A stretch of 64,000 bases of DNA, from assembly GCF_007746075.1 (NCBI RefSeq), contig NZ_CP036339.1:1760856-1824855 (forward strand). The letters run 5' to 3'. Position 1 is the first letter of the stretch. The number at the start of each line of letters is the position of its first letter. The translations under genes and the position numbers were made by a program. Shown here in pieces: positions 27,205 through 33,866 of this stretch. The notes below the pieces were generated by a model. It was not told the origin of the DNA, made no database searches, and saw only the letters and a program-made list of their open reading frames with translations. The stretch is from Lacipirellula limnantheis (GTDB taxonomy: Bacteria > Planctomycetota > Planctomycetia > Pirellulales > Lacipirellulaceae).

Positions 27205-27603
27205 ATGAAAAGCGTTGCATGGAGTGCGTCGCCGGTGTTGGGGGTGGCCAATGTACAGGAGGCGGCGGAGTACTATCGGGACGTGCTGGGGTTCGGCCTC
27301 GACCCGGCCGACGTCTTTCAGCCGTCGCCGGCGGAGCCGGGGGGCGTCTACGCGATCGTCAAACGGCCGGGGGCGTGGATCCATTTTCAGATCCGGCGAG
27401 AGCAGGCGCCGCCGCGAGTTCGTGCGAAGATTGAGCTCGACGCTTACGTGTACGTTGATGACGTCGACGGCTTGTATGCGGATCTACAGCGTCGCGGCGC
27501 AGTTGTTTTGCAGTCGCCGATGGTGTTGCCGTATGGGCTGCGGGAGATCGTGGTGGAGGATTTGAACGGGTATCGGGTGGCGTTTGGGGAGTTTGTTGAT
27601 TGA
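27205..27603 (+). CDS. VOC (glyoxalase/bleomycin resistance) family protein
   Basis: 132 residues from the ATG at 27205, with GGAGGA at 27191-27196. The N-terminal strand/helix unit (V-L-G-V-A-N-V-Q-E-A-A-E-Y-Y-R-D-V-L-G-F) and the second unit (A-Y-V-Y-V-D-D-V-D-G-L-Y-A-D-L and E-D-L-N-G-Y-R-V-A-F-G-E) form the paired beta-alpha-beta-beta-beta fold. Candidate metal ligands are the W-I-H-F histidine and the terminal F-G-E glutamate. Substrates in this family range from glutathione adducts to antibiotics, so the role is open. Confidence 0.82.
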   Translation: MKSVAWSASPVLGVANVQEAAEYYRDVLGFGLDPADVFQPSPAEPGGVYAIVKRPGAWIHFQIRREQAPPRVRAKIELDAYVYVDDVDGLYADLQRRGAVVLQSPMVLPYGLREIVVEDLNGYRVAFGEFVD

Positions 27604-27624
27604 CGAGTTGGCATGGGCGCAAAG

Positions 27625-27651
27625 AAAACCCCCGGTTTGAAGAACCGGGGG
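27625..27651 (-). terminator. Hairpin terminator between VOC and ABM genes
   Basis: A perfect 9-bp stem (27629-27637 CCCCCGGTT with 27643-27651 AACCGGGGG). Read on the minus strand it is followed by TTTTCTTT, so it fits as terminator of the ABM gene; it may also act on the VOC transcript. The stem sequence is REP-like. Confidence 0.65.
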
Positions 27652-27703
27652 CTAAGGGTGAGCGTTGTGGAATGGTGCGCGGGAAGGTGTCGGGGATGTA
27701 GCG

Positions 27704-28009
27704 TTAGGCGGGGGACAGCACTTGGATATTGACGCTGCGGACGATGTCTTTCACGCGGTCGCGGTAGGTGGCCATGTGAGGGGCTTTGAGGTGGGCTTCC
27801 AAAGAGGCCGTGTTCGTCCACTTCTCGATCACGGTGACGACGTTCTCACGGGCGGGAGCGGACGAGACGCTCGTGGCGAGGTCGATGGCCGGGCCGTATT
27901 CGACGCAGCCGTCTTCGTCGCGGACGACGTCGATGATGCGATGGAATTCGGCGAGGAAGCGTTCGCGGGAGCCCTCAGTGAGTTCGATCGTGGCGATGAC
28001 GTGGATCAT
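27704..28009 (-). CDS. Antibiotic biosynthesis monooxygenase (YgiN-like)
   Basis: 101 residues from the ATG at 28009. The ABM ferredoxin-like fold is evident: I-H-V-I-A-T-I-E-L at the start, R-E-R-F-L-A-E-F-H, D-E-D-G-C-V-E-Y-G, then E-K-W-T-N-T-A-S-L-E-A-H-L-K-A-P-H. Small dimeric ABM proteins oxidise quinols or aromatic metabolites without a cofactor; others have no proven activity. No biosynthetic cluster is nearby, so a quinol or stress role is more likely. Confidence 0.82.
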   Translation of the reverse strand: MIHVIATIELTEGSRERFLAEFHRIIDVVRDEDGCVEYGPAIDLATSVSSAPARENVVTVIEKWTNTASLEAHLKAPHMATYRDRVKDIVRSVNIQVLSPA

Positions 28010-28082
28010 GGCGTTATGGCATTGGGGATTGGTGTCGGCGGCCCCGTTGCGGGATGCCAGGAAGCGATTGTCGTCAAGCAAT

Positions 28083-28175
28083 GTAGCCCCCGGCTCCGCC
28101 GGGGGGTAGGAGTGGTGATGGCGCTGCGGGCCGTCGCGGCATGGTGCGCGACCCCCTGGCGGAGCCAGGGGCTAC
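28083..28175. repeat. REP-like palindrome pair (copy A)
   Basis: Two GC-rich palindromes (AGCCCCCGGCTCCGCCGGGG at 28085 and CCCCTGGCGGAGCCAGGGG at 28153) are joined by a spacer containing GCGCTGCGGGCCGT and TGGTGCGCGACCCC. The same pair and spacer recur at 32277-32368; a half unit is at 37298-37350. Confidence 0.75.
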
Positions 28176-28182
28176 AAATAAG

Positions 28183-28509
28183 TCAGCCTTTGGCGGAGTC
28201 GATCGCTTGTTGCAGGCGGGTCTTCGGTTGGACGCCGACGAAGCGGTCGACGACTTCGCCGTCCTTGAAGACCATCAGCGTCGGGATGCTGCTGACGCCG
28301 TAGCTTTGCGCGCTTTGCGGCGCGTCGTCGACGTTGAGCTTGACGACCTTGGCCGAGCCGGAGTTCTCGCCGGCGAGCTGCTCGATGAGCGGAGCAATCT
28401 GGCGGCACGGGCCGCACCAGGGAGCCCAGAAGTCGACCAGCACCGGCTGGGACGATTGCAGCACTTCGCTGTCGAAGTTGACGTCGGTGATTTCTTGGAT
28501 GGCGCCCAT
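28183..28509 (-). CDS. trxA: Thioredoxin
   Basis: 108 residues from the ATG at 28509, with GGAG about 8 bp upstream. The active site is W-A-P-W-C-G-P-C (Cys32 and Cys35), with the buried Asp25 in V-D-F-W and the cis-Pro loop S-I-P-T-L-M. It reduces cytoplasmic disulfides, fed by thioredoxin reductase. It is divergent from the redoxin gene on the plus strand across a 382-bp region, and the two may share redox-responsive control, which is an inference. Confidence 0.95.
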   Translation of the reverse strand: MGAIQEITDVNFDSEVLQSSQPVLVDFWAPWCGPCRQIAPLIEQLAGENSGSAKVVKLNVDDAPQSAQSYGVSSIPTLMVFKDGEVVDRFVGVQPKTRLQQAIDSAKG

Positions 28510-28891
28510 GATTTTCTCCGGTTCCTCGTGGCCGTCGGCGGGCGACGGCGCAGTGAAATGATCTCGATATTTCTCTGGCCAGTGTACGGATTGGTCAGGG
28601 AGTTGGTTCAATGCCGGCGGTTTTGGCCGACCGCGATTATCTTGGCGACGGCGGGTGCTGTCAACGAACGGCGAATTACTCGATTCCCAGGGGCCGCGTG
28701 TCACTCGCTGTCAGGACGTTCTGTCGCAGGAAGCGGTTCAGACTTGGTGACGATTGATGCGATAGGCGGCGGCTCTAGCTGATTTGGCTGGAATCGTGGC
28801 CGGTTGTCGCGGAGGGCGGGTTGTTCGATACTCAAATCTGGGCGCTCGATAGGGCGCCGCTCGACTGCACAACAGAGATTGGAGATTCGCC
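28510..28891. promoter_or_regulatory. Divergent promoter region of trxA and redoxin genes
   Basis: 382 bp without a gene between two outward-facing redox genes. No clear -35/-10 pair or operator could be assigned by eye. A GGGCGCTCGATAGGGCGCC hairpin lies near 28838-28857, and GGAG at 28879-28882 serves the plus-strand gene. Confidence 0.4.
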
Positions 28892-29470
28892 ATGGCTCGG
28901 ACCCCCAGCACGATGTTGCCGCTTGGTACGCCGGCGCCCGACTTCAAGTTGATGAACGTGGATGGCCGCGAGGTCGAGCTGGCAGACTTTGCGGGCAAGC
29001 CGGCGCTGTTGGTGATGTTCATGTGCAATCACTGCCCGTTCGTGATTCATGTGGCCGACCAGTTGGCCCAGCTGGCGAGCGAGTACATGGCCCGCGGCGT
29101 CGCGGTGGTGGGGATCAACTCGAACGATACGGCGACCCACCCGGCCGACTCGCCCGAACGGATGGTGGCCGAGGCGGAAGAGCGTGGATACCAGTTCGCC
29201 TATTTGTTCGATGAGACGCAAGAGGTGGCGAAGGCCTACCGAGCGGCATGCACGCCTGACTTCTTTCTTTTCGATCAAGATCGGAAGCTGGTGTACCGGG
29301 GGCAGCTGGATGACAGCCGGCCGGGGAACGGCGTGCCGGTGACGGGGAAGGATTTGCGTGCGGCGCTGGATGCGGTGCTCGCGGGAGCGGCGCCCGTTAG
29401 CGAGCAGCGGGCGAGTTTGGGGTGCAATATAAAGTGGAAGGCGGGGAACGAGCCGGAGTATTTTGGGTAG
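28892..29470 (+). CDS. Thioredoxin-like redoxin (AhpC/TSA-type) protein
   Basis: 192 residues. After P-A-P-D-F-K-L the active site is F-M-C-N-H-C-P-F-V (Cys45 and Cys48), followed by the cis-Pro region A-C-T-P-D-F-F-L-F-D. This is the thioredoxin-family redoxin found beside peroxiredoxins in many bacteria; the C-x-x-C with C-N-H-C-P differs from true AhpC, so it is more likely a disulfide reductase or peroxide-linked redoxin. No signal peptide, so cytoplasmic. The C-terminus (S-L-G-C-N-I-K-W-K) is typical of the group. Confidence 0.85.
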   Translation: MARTPSTMLPLGTPAPDFKLMNVDGREVELADFAGKPALLVMFMCNHCPFVIHVADQLAQLASEYMARGVAVVGINSNDTATHPADSPERMVAEAEERGYQFAYLFDETQEVAKAYRAACTPDFFLFDQDRKLVYRGQLDDSRPGNGVPVTGKDLRAALDAVLAGAAPVSEQRASLGCNIKWKAGNEPEYFG

Positions 29471-29478
29471 GGCGGCGG

Positions 29479-29502
29479 GTAGGTGAGTAGGTGAGTAGGT
29501 GG
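29479..29502. repeat. Short tandem repeat of GTGAGTAG
   Basis: Three near-identical 8-bp units (GTAGGTGAGTAGGTGAGTAGGTGG) lie in the gap between the redoxin and ybdK genes. Confidence 0.5.
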
Positions 29503-29577
29503 CGCGCGGAGGGTTCCAGGCCGTCGGTATACAAAGCCGCGGCCGTTGGCCGCGCGTTTTCGGCTTGGTACGCGGAA

Positions 29578-29652
29578 GGGGTCGGGGACCTTTTTCCACT
29601 GGTGATGTTGCCGTCGTGGAAGAGTTTCCAGTGGCAAAAGGCCCCCGACCCC
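29578..29652. repeat. 25-bp inverted repeat next to ybdK
   Basis: Arms at 29578-29602 and 29628-29652 match at 23 of 25 positions (arm core GGGGTCGGGGACC). The loop is 25 bp. It ends 3 bp before the ybdK stop and may work as a terminator, although no T-run follows on the minus strand. Confidence 0.7.
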
Positions 29653-29654
29653 GT

Positions 29655-30779
29655 TTAGGCGCCAGTCACGCGCGACTGGGCGATCACTTGCCGGACCATC
29701 GCTGATAGTCCGCCATTCTGTTGGGCGAGCGTGAGTTGCCGTTCGGCCCAGCTGGGGCCGGCGGCGAGTTGGCGGTTTCTTTCCAGGTACTCGCGGCAGC
29801 CTAGATCTTCGGCGGTGGGCGATAGGCGTTCGACGAGGTTGTCGACAATCTGCGGCAGCGTGTGGGCTGCGTAGGTGTTGGAATCGACGAGCTGCGCTTT
29901 GTTGCCGTAACGGGCGGCGCGCCATTTATTTTGGGCGACCAGCAAGGGATGGCAGTCGTGTTGGTAGGCGCCCTGGTCGATTTCGTCGGAGAGTGATTTG
30001 ACCAGGCACTGCATCAGAGCGGCGAGCGTCAGGACGTCTTCGAGGTTGCCTGGCATGTCGCACATGCGGATTTCGACAGTGCCGAAGTTGTGGTGGGGGC
30101 GGACGTCCCACCAGAGCTCGCGGATCGTGTTGATGAAGCCGGTGCCGACCATGTGGTTGACCAGCCAGACGTATTCGCTCCAGTTGCGCATGAGCGGCGG
30201 CAGCCCGGCGGTGGGAAGGCCTTCCATCACCTTCGAGCGGTAGGAGTGGAGACCGGTCGCTTCGCCTTCCCAAAATGGGCTGCTGGCTGAGAGGGCTAGC
30301 AGCGTCGGCAGGTGGCGCATGATGCGGTCGCAGATCATCACCGCCTTGTCGCCGCTATCGACGCCGACGTGGACGTGCAGCCCGAACGTCATCATCCGGC
30401 GGGCGAGGACTTGCAGCAGTTCGACGAGTTTCAGGTAGCGCTCGTCGGGCGTGACTTGCTGAGCTTCGCAGCGGGCGAAGGGGTGGACGCCGCCCCACCA
30501 GAGGCCGAGGCCGAGCGAGTCGGCGGCCGCTTCGACGACGCCGAGCCGGCCGCGGAGATCGCGTTCGGCTTCGCCGATCGATTGGCAGACGTCGGTGTTG
30601 ATTTCAATGACCGACTGGATGATTTCGGGTTTGAAGCGATTGGCTCCGCGGTCGGGGAGTTTTTCGATGAGGCGATCGAAGGCGTTGGTGAGATCGCATG
30701 ATTGGAGATCGACGAGGCCGAGTTCGAGCTCGATGCCGAGGGTGGGGTGGCGGTTGGTGGTGAACTCGATGGCGGGCAT
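29655..30779 (-). CDS. ybdK: Carboxylate-amine ligase, GCS2/YbdK type
   Basis: 374 residues. The GCS2 landmarks are present: T-L-G-I-E-L-E-L (Glu residues of the metal site) near residue 13, E-I-N-T-D-V-C (where E-x-x-T is common), M-T-F-G-L-H-V-H-V-G-V, the N-W-S-E-Y-V-W-L segment, and W-W-D-V-R-P-H-H-N-F-G-T-V-E-I-R-M-C-D. E. coli YbdK has weak glutamate-cysteine ligase activity; the natural amine and acid are unknown in most bacteria. No partner gene (gshB-like) is adjacent. Confidence 0.88.
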   Translation of the reverse strand: MPAIEFTTNRHPTLGIELELGLVDLQSCDLTNAFDRLIEKLPDRGANRFKPEIIQSVIEINTDVCQSIGEAERDLRGRLGVVEAAADSLGLGLWWGGVHPFARCEAQQVTPDERYLKLVELLQVLARRMMTFGLHVHVGVDSGDKAVMICDRIMRHLPTLLALSASSPFWEGEATGLHSYRSKVMEGLPTAGLPPLMRNWSEYVWLVNHMVGTGFINTIRELWWDVRPHHNFGTVEIRMCDMPGNLEDVLTLAALMQCLVKSLSDEIDQGAYQHDCHPLLVAQNKWRAARYGNKAQLVDSNTYAAHTLPQIVDNLVERLSPTAEDLGCREYLERNRQLAAGPSWAERQLTLAQQNGGLSAMVRQVIAQSRVTGA

Positions 30780-30813
30780 ACGGGCTGAGTGCCGACTTTG
30801 GGGGACTTTGTTT

Positions 30814-30955
30814 GGAACCGCCGATGGACGCGGATGAACGGAGATTGAAGGAAGAGTCAGTTGTCAGTGGTCGGTTGTCAGTTGCGGAAGCAGAAGGGTC
30901 GATTGCGCTTTTGGACTTCTCTTATTTGCGTTCATCCGCGTTTATCTGCGGTTCC
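30814..30955. repeat. Nested dispersed repeats upstream of ybdK
   Basis: Outer arms 30814-30840 and 30929-30955 match at 24 of 27 positions (CGCGGATGAACG core). Nested inside, at 30856-30890, is a TGTCAGTTGTCAGTGGTCGG unit of the second repeat family. The whole fills most of the 188-bp gap. Confidence 0.7.
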
Positions 30956-30967
30956 ATCCCCTGCAAT

Positions 30968-32173
30968 TCACGCGCCGGCCGCGGTTGATTCGCAGGCGAG
31001 GATGACGGCTCTGGCTAGAATCCTTACTCCTAAGGGGAGGGCGGCTTCGTTAACGTCGAACGTCGGGGTGTGCAGTGGGCGAATCCGCCCGTCGCCCGCG
31101 GCGATGCCGAGGCGGAACATGGCGCCGGGGACGTGGTCGAGGTAGCAGGCGAAGTCTTCGCCCCCCATGCTGGGGCGCGGGATCACCTTGGCCGTCACGC
31201 CGTGAACGCTGGCGACCGCCTCTTGGAGGATGCGCACCGCGGCCGCGTCGTTTTGGACTGACGGGATGCCGCCATCGACGTGGACTTCGATCTGCGTGGC
31301 GGTGATTTCTTCGATGCCGCGAGCGATCTGGCGCATTTGCTCGATCGTTTGGGAGCGAACCTGCGCATCGAGGGTGCGGAGCGTGCCGTCGAGTTCGACC
31401 TCCTCGGGGATGACGTTGGCATTCTGCCCGCCGGCAATCCGGCCGAAGCTCAGGACGACGGCGTCGAAGCTGTCGGTGGTGCGGGGGATGAACTGATAGA
31501 GACTGCTGACGAGTTGGGCGGCGGCGGCGATCGGGTCGCGAGATTCGTGGGGGCGCGCTCCATGGCCGCCGCGACCGCGGACGACAATCTGTACGTCGTT
31601 GCAACTGGCGGTGAAGGGGCCGACGCAGAGGCCGACTTCGCCAGTGGGGCGGGGCGGATCGACGTGGAGGGCGAAGATCGAGCTGACGCCGTCGAGGGCG
31701 CCGGCCGCGATCATGCCACGCGCGCCGGCGGCGGTTTCTTCGGCTGGTTGCAGGATCGCCCGCCAGCGGAGGGGCCAAGGGGCGTGGCCGCAGGCTTCGA
31801 GCTTGTGGAGCGCGAGGGCGACGTGCGCGGCGATGGCGGCGTGGGCGTCGTGGCCGCAGGCGTGCATCACGCCTTCGCGCTGGCTGCGGTAGGTGACGTC
31901 GTTTGCTTCGTGGATGAGGAGGGCGTCGATGTCGCCGCGGAAAGCGATGCGCTGGCCTGGTGACACAATGCGGTTGTCGGCGAGGACGCCGCAGCCGTCG
32001 GGGCCGAGGCGTAGTTCGAGGCCGGGCTGATCGAGCGTCTGGTAGAGATCGAGGCTGGTTTGGAGTTCGGCGCCGCTGGGTTCGGGGTTCGCGTGGAGGC
32101 GACGGCGCAGGGCGACGAGATCGGGGGTCGCGTCGGCGACGATCTTGTCGAGGGATTGTTGCCAGGCGGGCAT
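30968..32173 (-). CDS. M20D-family amidohydrolase
   Basis: 401 residues from the ATG at 32173. M20D landmarks are R-R-x-L-H-A-N-P-E near the N-terminus, F-R-G-D-I-D-A-L, M-H-A-C-G-H-D-A-H (metal-binding Cys and His), Q-P-A-E-E-T-A-A-G-A (Glu pair), G-G-H-G-A-R-P-H and M-G-G-E-D-F-A-C-Y. The family hydrolyses N-acyl amino acids, hippurate, or indole-acetyl conjugates. It has no signal peptide and is probably cytoplasmic. A longer frame reaches 32254 but runs into hairpin sequence at 32188-32208. Confidence 0.88.
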   Translation of the reverse strand: MPAWQQSLDKIVADATPDLVALRRRLHANPEPSGAELQTSLDLYQTLDQPGLELRLGPDGCGVLADNRIVSPGQRIAFRGDIDALLIHEANDVTYRSQREGVMHACGHDAHAAIAAHVALALHKLEACGHAPWPLRWRAILQPAEETAAGARGMIAAGALDGVSSIFALHVDPPRPTGEVGLCVGPFTASCNDVQIVVRGRGGHGARPHESRDPIAAAAQLVSSLYQFIPRTTDSFDAVVLSFGRIAGGQNANVIPEEVELDGTLRTLDAQVRSQTIEQMRQIARGIEEITATQIEVHVDGGIPSVQNDAAAVRILQEAVASVHGVTAKVIPRPSMGGEDFACYLDHVPGAMFRLGIAAGDGRIRPLHTPTFDVNEAALPLGVRILARAVILACESTAAGA

Positions 32174-32276
32174 CGGGGCGTGATTCCCCCTCCCATCAAG
32201 GGAGGGGCTCGCTGGAGGATGTTTGCGGCGTGGTGCTCCGCAAGTATACCCCATTCATCGTGCGCTAGCGGCATTC

Positions 32277-32368
32277 AGCCCCGGGCTTTGCCCGGGGGTA
32301 GAAGCGTTTACGGCGCTGCGGGCCGTTGCTGTGTGGTGCGCGACCCCCGGGCGGAGCCCGGGGCTAGA
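32277..32368. repeat. REP-like palindrome pair (copy B) at the mqnD 3' end
   Basis: Palindromes AGCCCCGGGCTTTGCCCGGGG and CCCCCGGGCGGAGCCCGGGG flank a spacer with GCGCTGCGGGCCGT and TGGTGCGCGACCCC, as in copy A. The mqnD stop codon (32364-32366) lies inside the last palindrome. Confidence 0.75.
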
Positions 32369-33227
32369 CGAACGCTGGCGTGACGAGTTCCGGCAGGACG
32401 CCGCGCTCGTAACCCATCGCGAGGAACTGCGTGACCGCGTCGCGGCCGCGCGTTCCGAAGTCGAGCGTCCAGTCGTTCACGTACATGCCGACGAACTTGT
32501 CCGCCTGGCTGCGGTCGAGATCGCGGCCGTATTGCAGGGCGTGCTCGAGGGCGGCTTCGCGGTGATCGAGGCCGTACTTGATGCTTTCGTAGAGGAGACG
32601 CTGCACGTCTTGGGTGACTTGCGGGCCAAGATCTTTGCGGATGGCGTTGGCGCCGAGCGGCAGCGGCAGGCCGGTGAGTTCTTTCCACCAGACGCCGAGG
32701 TCGACGATGAGCTTGAGATTGCTCTGGCCGTAGGTGAGCTGACCTTCGTGAATGATCAGGCCGGCGTCGATCCGCTGGCCGTCGTACTCGCCGCGATTGA
32801 CGACCTCGATGATCTCGTCAAAAGGGACGACGACGTGCTCAAAATCTTTGCCCATGCAGAGCCGCAGGGCGAGGAAGGCGCTGGTGAGCGTGCCGGGGAC
32901 GGCGATGGTCTTGGTCATCAGGTCGTCGATCGAGCCTGATTCCTTAGCGATGACCATGGGACCGTAGCCATCGCCCATGCTCGCGCCGCAGGAGCAGAGG
33001 TCGTACTTGTCGTGGAGGAAGGCGTACGCGTGGATGCTGACGGCGGTCAGTTCGAGCTCGCCCTGGAACGCGCGGCGATTGAGGGTTTCGATGTCGACCA
33101 GCTCGTGCGTAAACCGATATTTGCCGGTGTCGATGCAATCGTTCGCCAACGCATGGAACATGAAGGCGTCATCGGGATCGGGGCTATGGCCGACGCGGAT
33201 GAGCTGCTTGGCTTGGGTGGCGGACAC
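32364..33227 (-). CDS. mqnD: MqnD-type menaquinone (futalosine pathway) protein
   Basis: 287 residues with a GTG start. The family signature G-H-S-P-D-P-D-D-A-F-M-F opens the protein; A-V-S-I-H-A-Y and S-C-G-A-S-M-G-D-G-Y-G-P follow, then I-A-V-P-G-T-L-T-S-A-F and V-D-A-G-L-I-I-H-E-G-Q-L-T-Y. It is a periplasmic-binding-protein fold enzyme that makes 1,4-dihydroxy-6-naphthoate from cyclic futalosine. MqnA is related, but the D-D-A-F-M-F and I-H-E-G-Q-L-T-Y elements favour MqnD. It suggests menaquinone made by the futalosine route, which would serve the NADH dehydrogenase encoded at the right end. Its stop codon lies inside a REP-like palindrome. Confidence 0.85.
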   Translation of the reverse strand: MSATQAKQLIRVGHSPDPDDAFMFHALANDCIDTGKYRFTHELVDIETLNRRAFQGELELTAVSIHAYAFLHDKYDLCSCGASMGDGYGPMVIAKESGSIDDLMTKTIAVPGTLTSAFLALRLCMGKDFEHVVVPFDEIIEVVNRGEYDGQRIDAGLIIHEGQLTYGQSNLKLIVDLGVWWKELTGLPLPLGANAIRKDLGPQVTQDVQRLLYESIKYGLDHREAALEHALQYGRDLDRSQADKFVGMYVNDWTLDFGTRGRDAVTQFLAMGYERGVLPELVTPAFV

Positions 33228-33329
33228 GCGAATCCTCGGCAGTGGGCGGGCTAGCTGGGCAGATGGGACCGACTTCCCATCCTACCGAGTTCGCCCGTCA
33301 CGGCGTAGGGGGCGGGGCTGGACCGGCGG

Positions 33330-33785
33330 CTACACCTGGAGTGAGAGGCTGGCGCCGCTAAACGGCGCCGCGGCCAGTGGTGCAACGGGCGTCGCCGATG
33401 TTTCGGCCTTTAGACGGTCGCAGGCAATTCGCCACGTTTCGCGTTCGAAATCGAGTAGTTGCAACGCCGCTGCCAGCGGGGCATGCTCGTGATTGAGCTG
33501 CGCCAGCGCCACTTGCCGAAAGGCGAACGCATACTCCTCGGCGAGCCGCTTCGAGACTTCGGAATCAGCGAGCGCCAGGCCCTGGACCAGGGCCTCAAGG
33601 ACGTCGATCACGCGCGTGAGCAGATGATCGCACTCCAGACGTTGAGCCGGGTCGTTCCAGCACTGCTCAGCCTGCCGGCCGAATCGAATGGCGCCGTCGA
33701 GCAGCATCAGCTGCAACTCGGGTTGCGAGGCGGTCTGAACGCGGCTGTCGAGGTAGCGTGCGTTGGCGTTGGCAGCGTAAGTCAA
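33330..33785 (-). CDS. fliS: Flagellin export chaperone FliS
   Basis: 151 residues, all-helical. The N-terminal Y-A-A-N-A-N-A-R-Y-L-D and P-E-L-Q-L-M-L-L-D-G-A-I-R-F segments are FliS-typical. The start is TTG at 33785, supported by a GGAGG at 33794-33798 with 8 bp spacing; no ATG is available nearby. FliS holds flagellin unfolded in the cytoplasm for export. It is the last gene of the flagellar block and follows fliD by 81 bp. The C-terminal 25 residues are Ala/Pro-rich and dispensable-looking. Confidence 0.85.
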   Translation of the reverse strand: MTYAANANARYLDSRVQTASQPELQLMLLDGAIRFGRQAEQCWNDPAQRLECDHLLTRVIDVLEALVQGLALADSEVSKRLAEEYAFAFRQVALAQLNHEHAPLAAALQLLDFERETWRIACDRLKAETSATPVAPLAAAPFSGASLSLQV

Positions 33786-33793
33786 GGGATCGG

Positions 33794-33798
33794 CCTCC
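33794..33798 (-). promoter_or_regulatory. Strong ribosome-binding site deciding the fliS TTG start
   Basis: GGAGG on the minus strand, 8 bp upstream of TTG 33785. It is one of the few strong Shine-Dalgarno sequences in the flagellar block. Confidence 0.75.
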
Positions 33799-33866
33799 GT
33801 GAGATGCTTTCTCGTTGCCCTTACTTATCGGCATCGCGGCGGCGTCAGACGAACTCCGCCGCGCGG

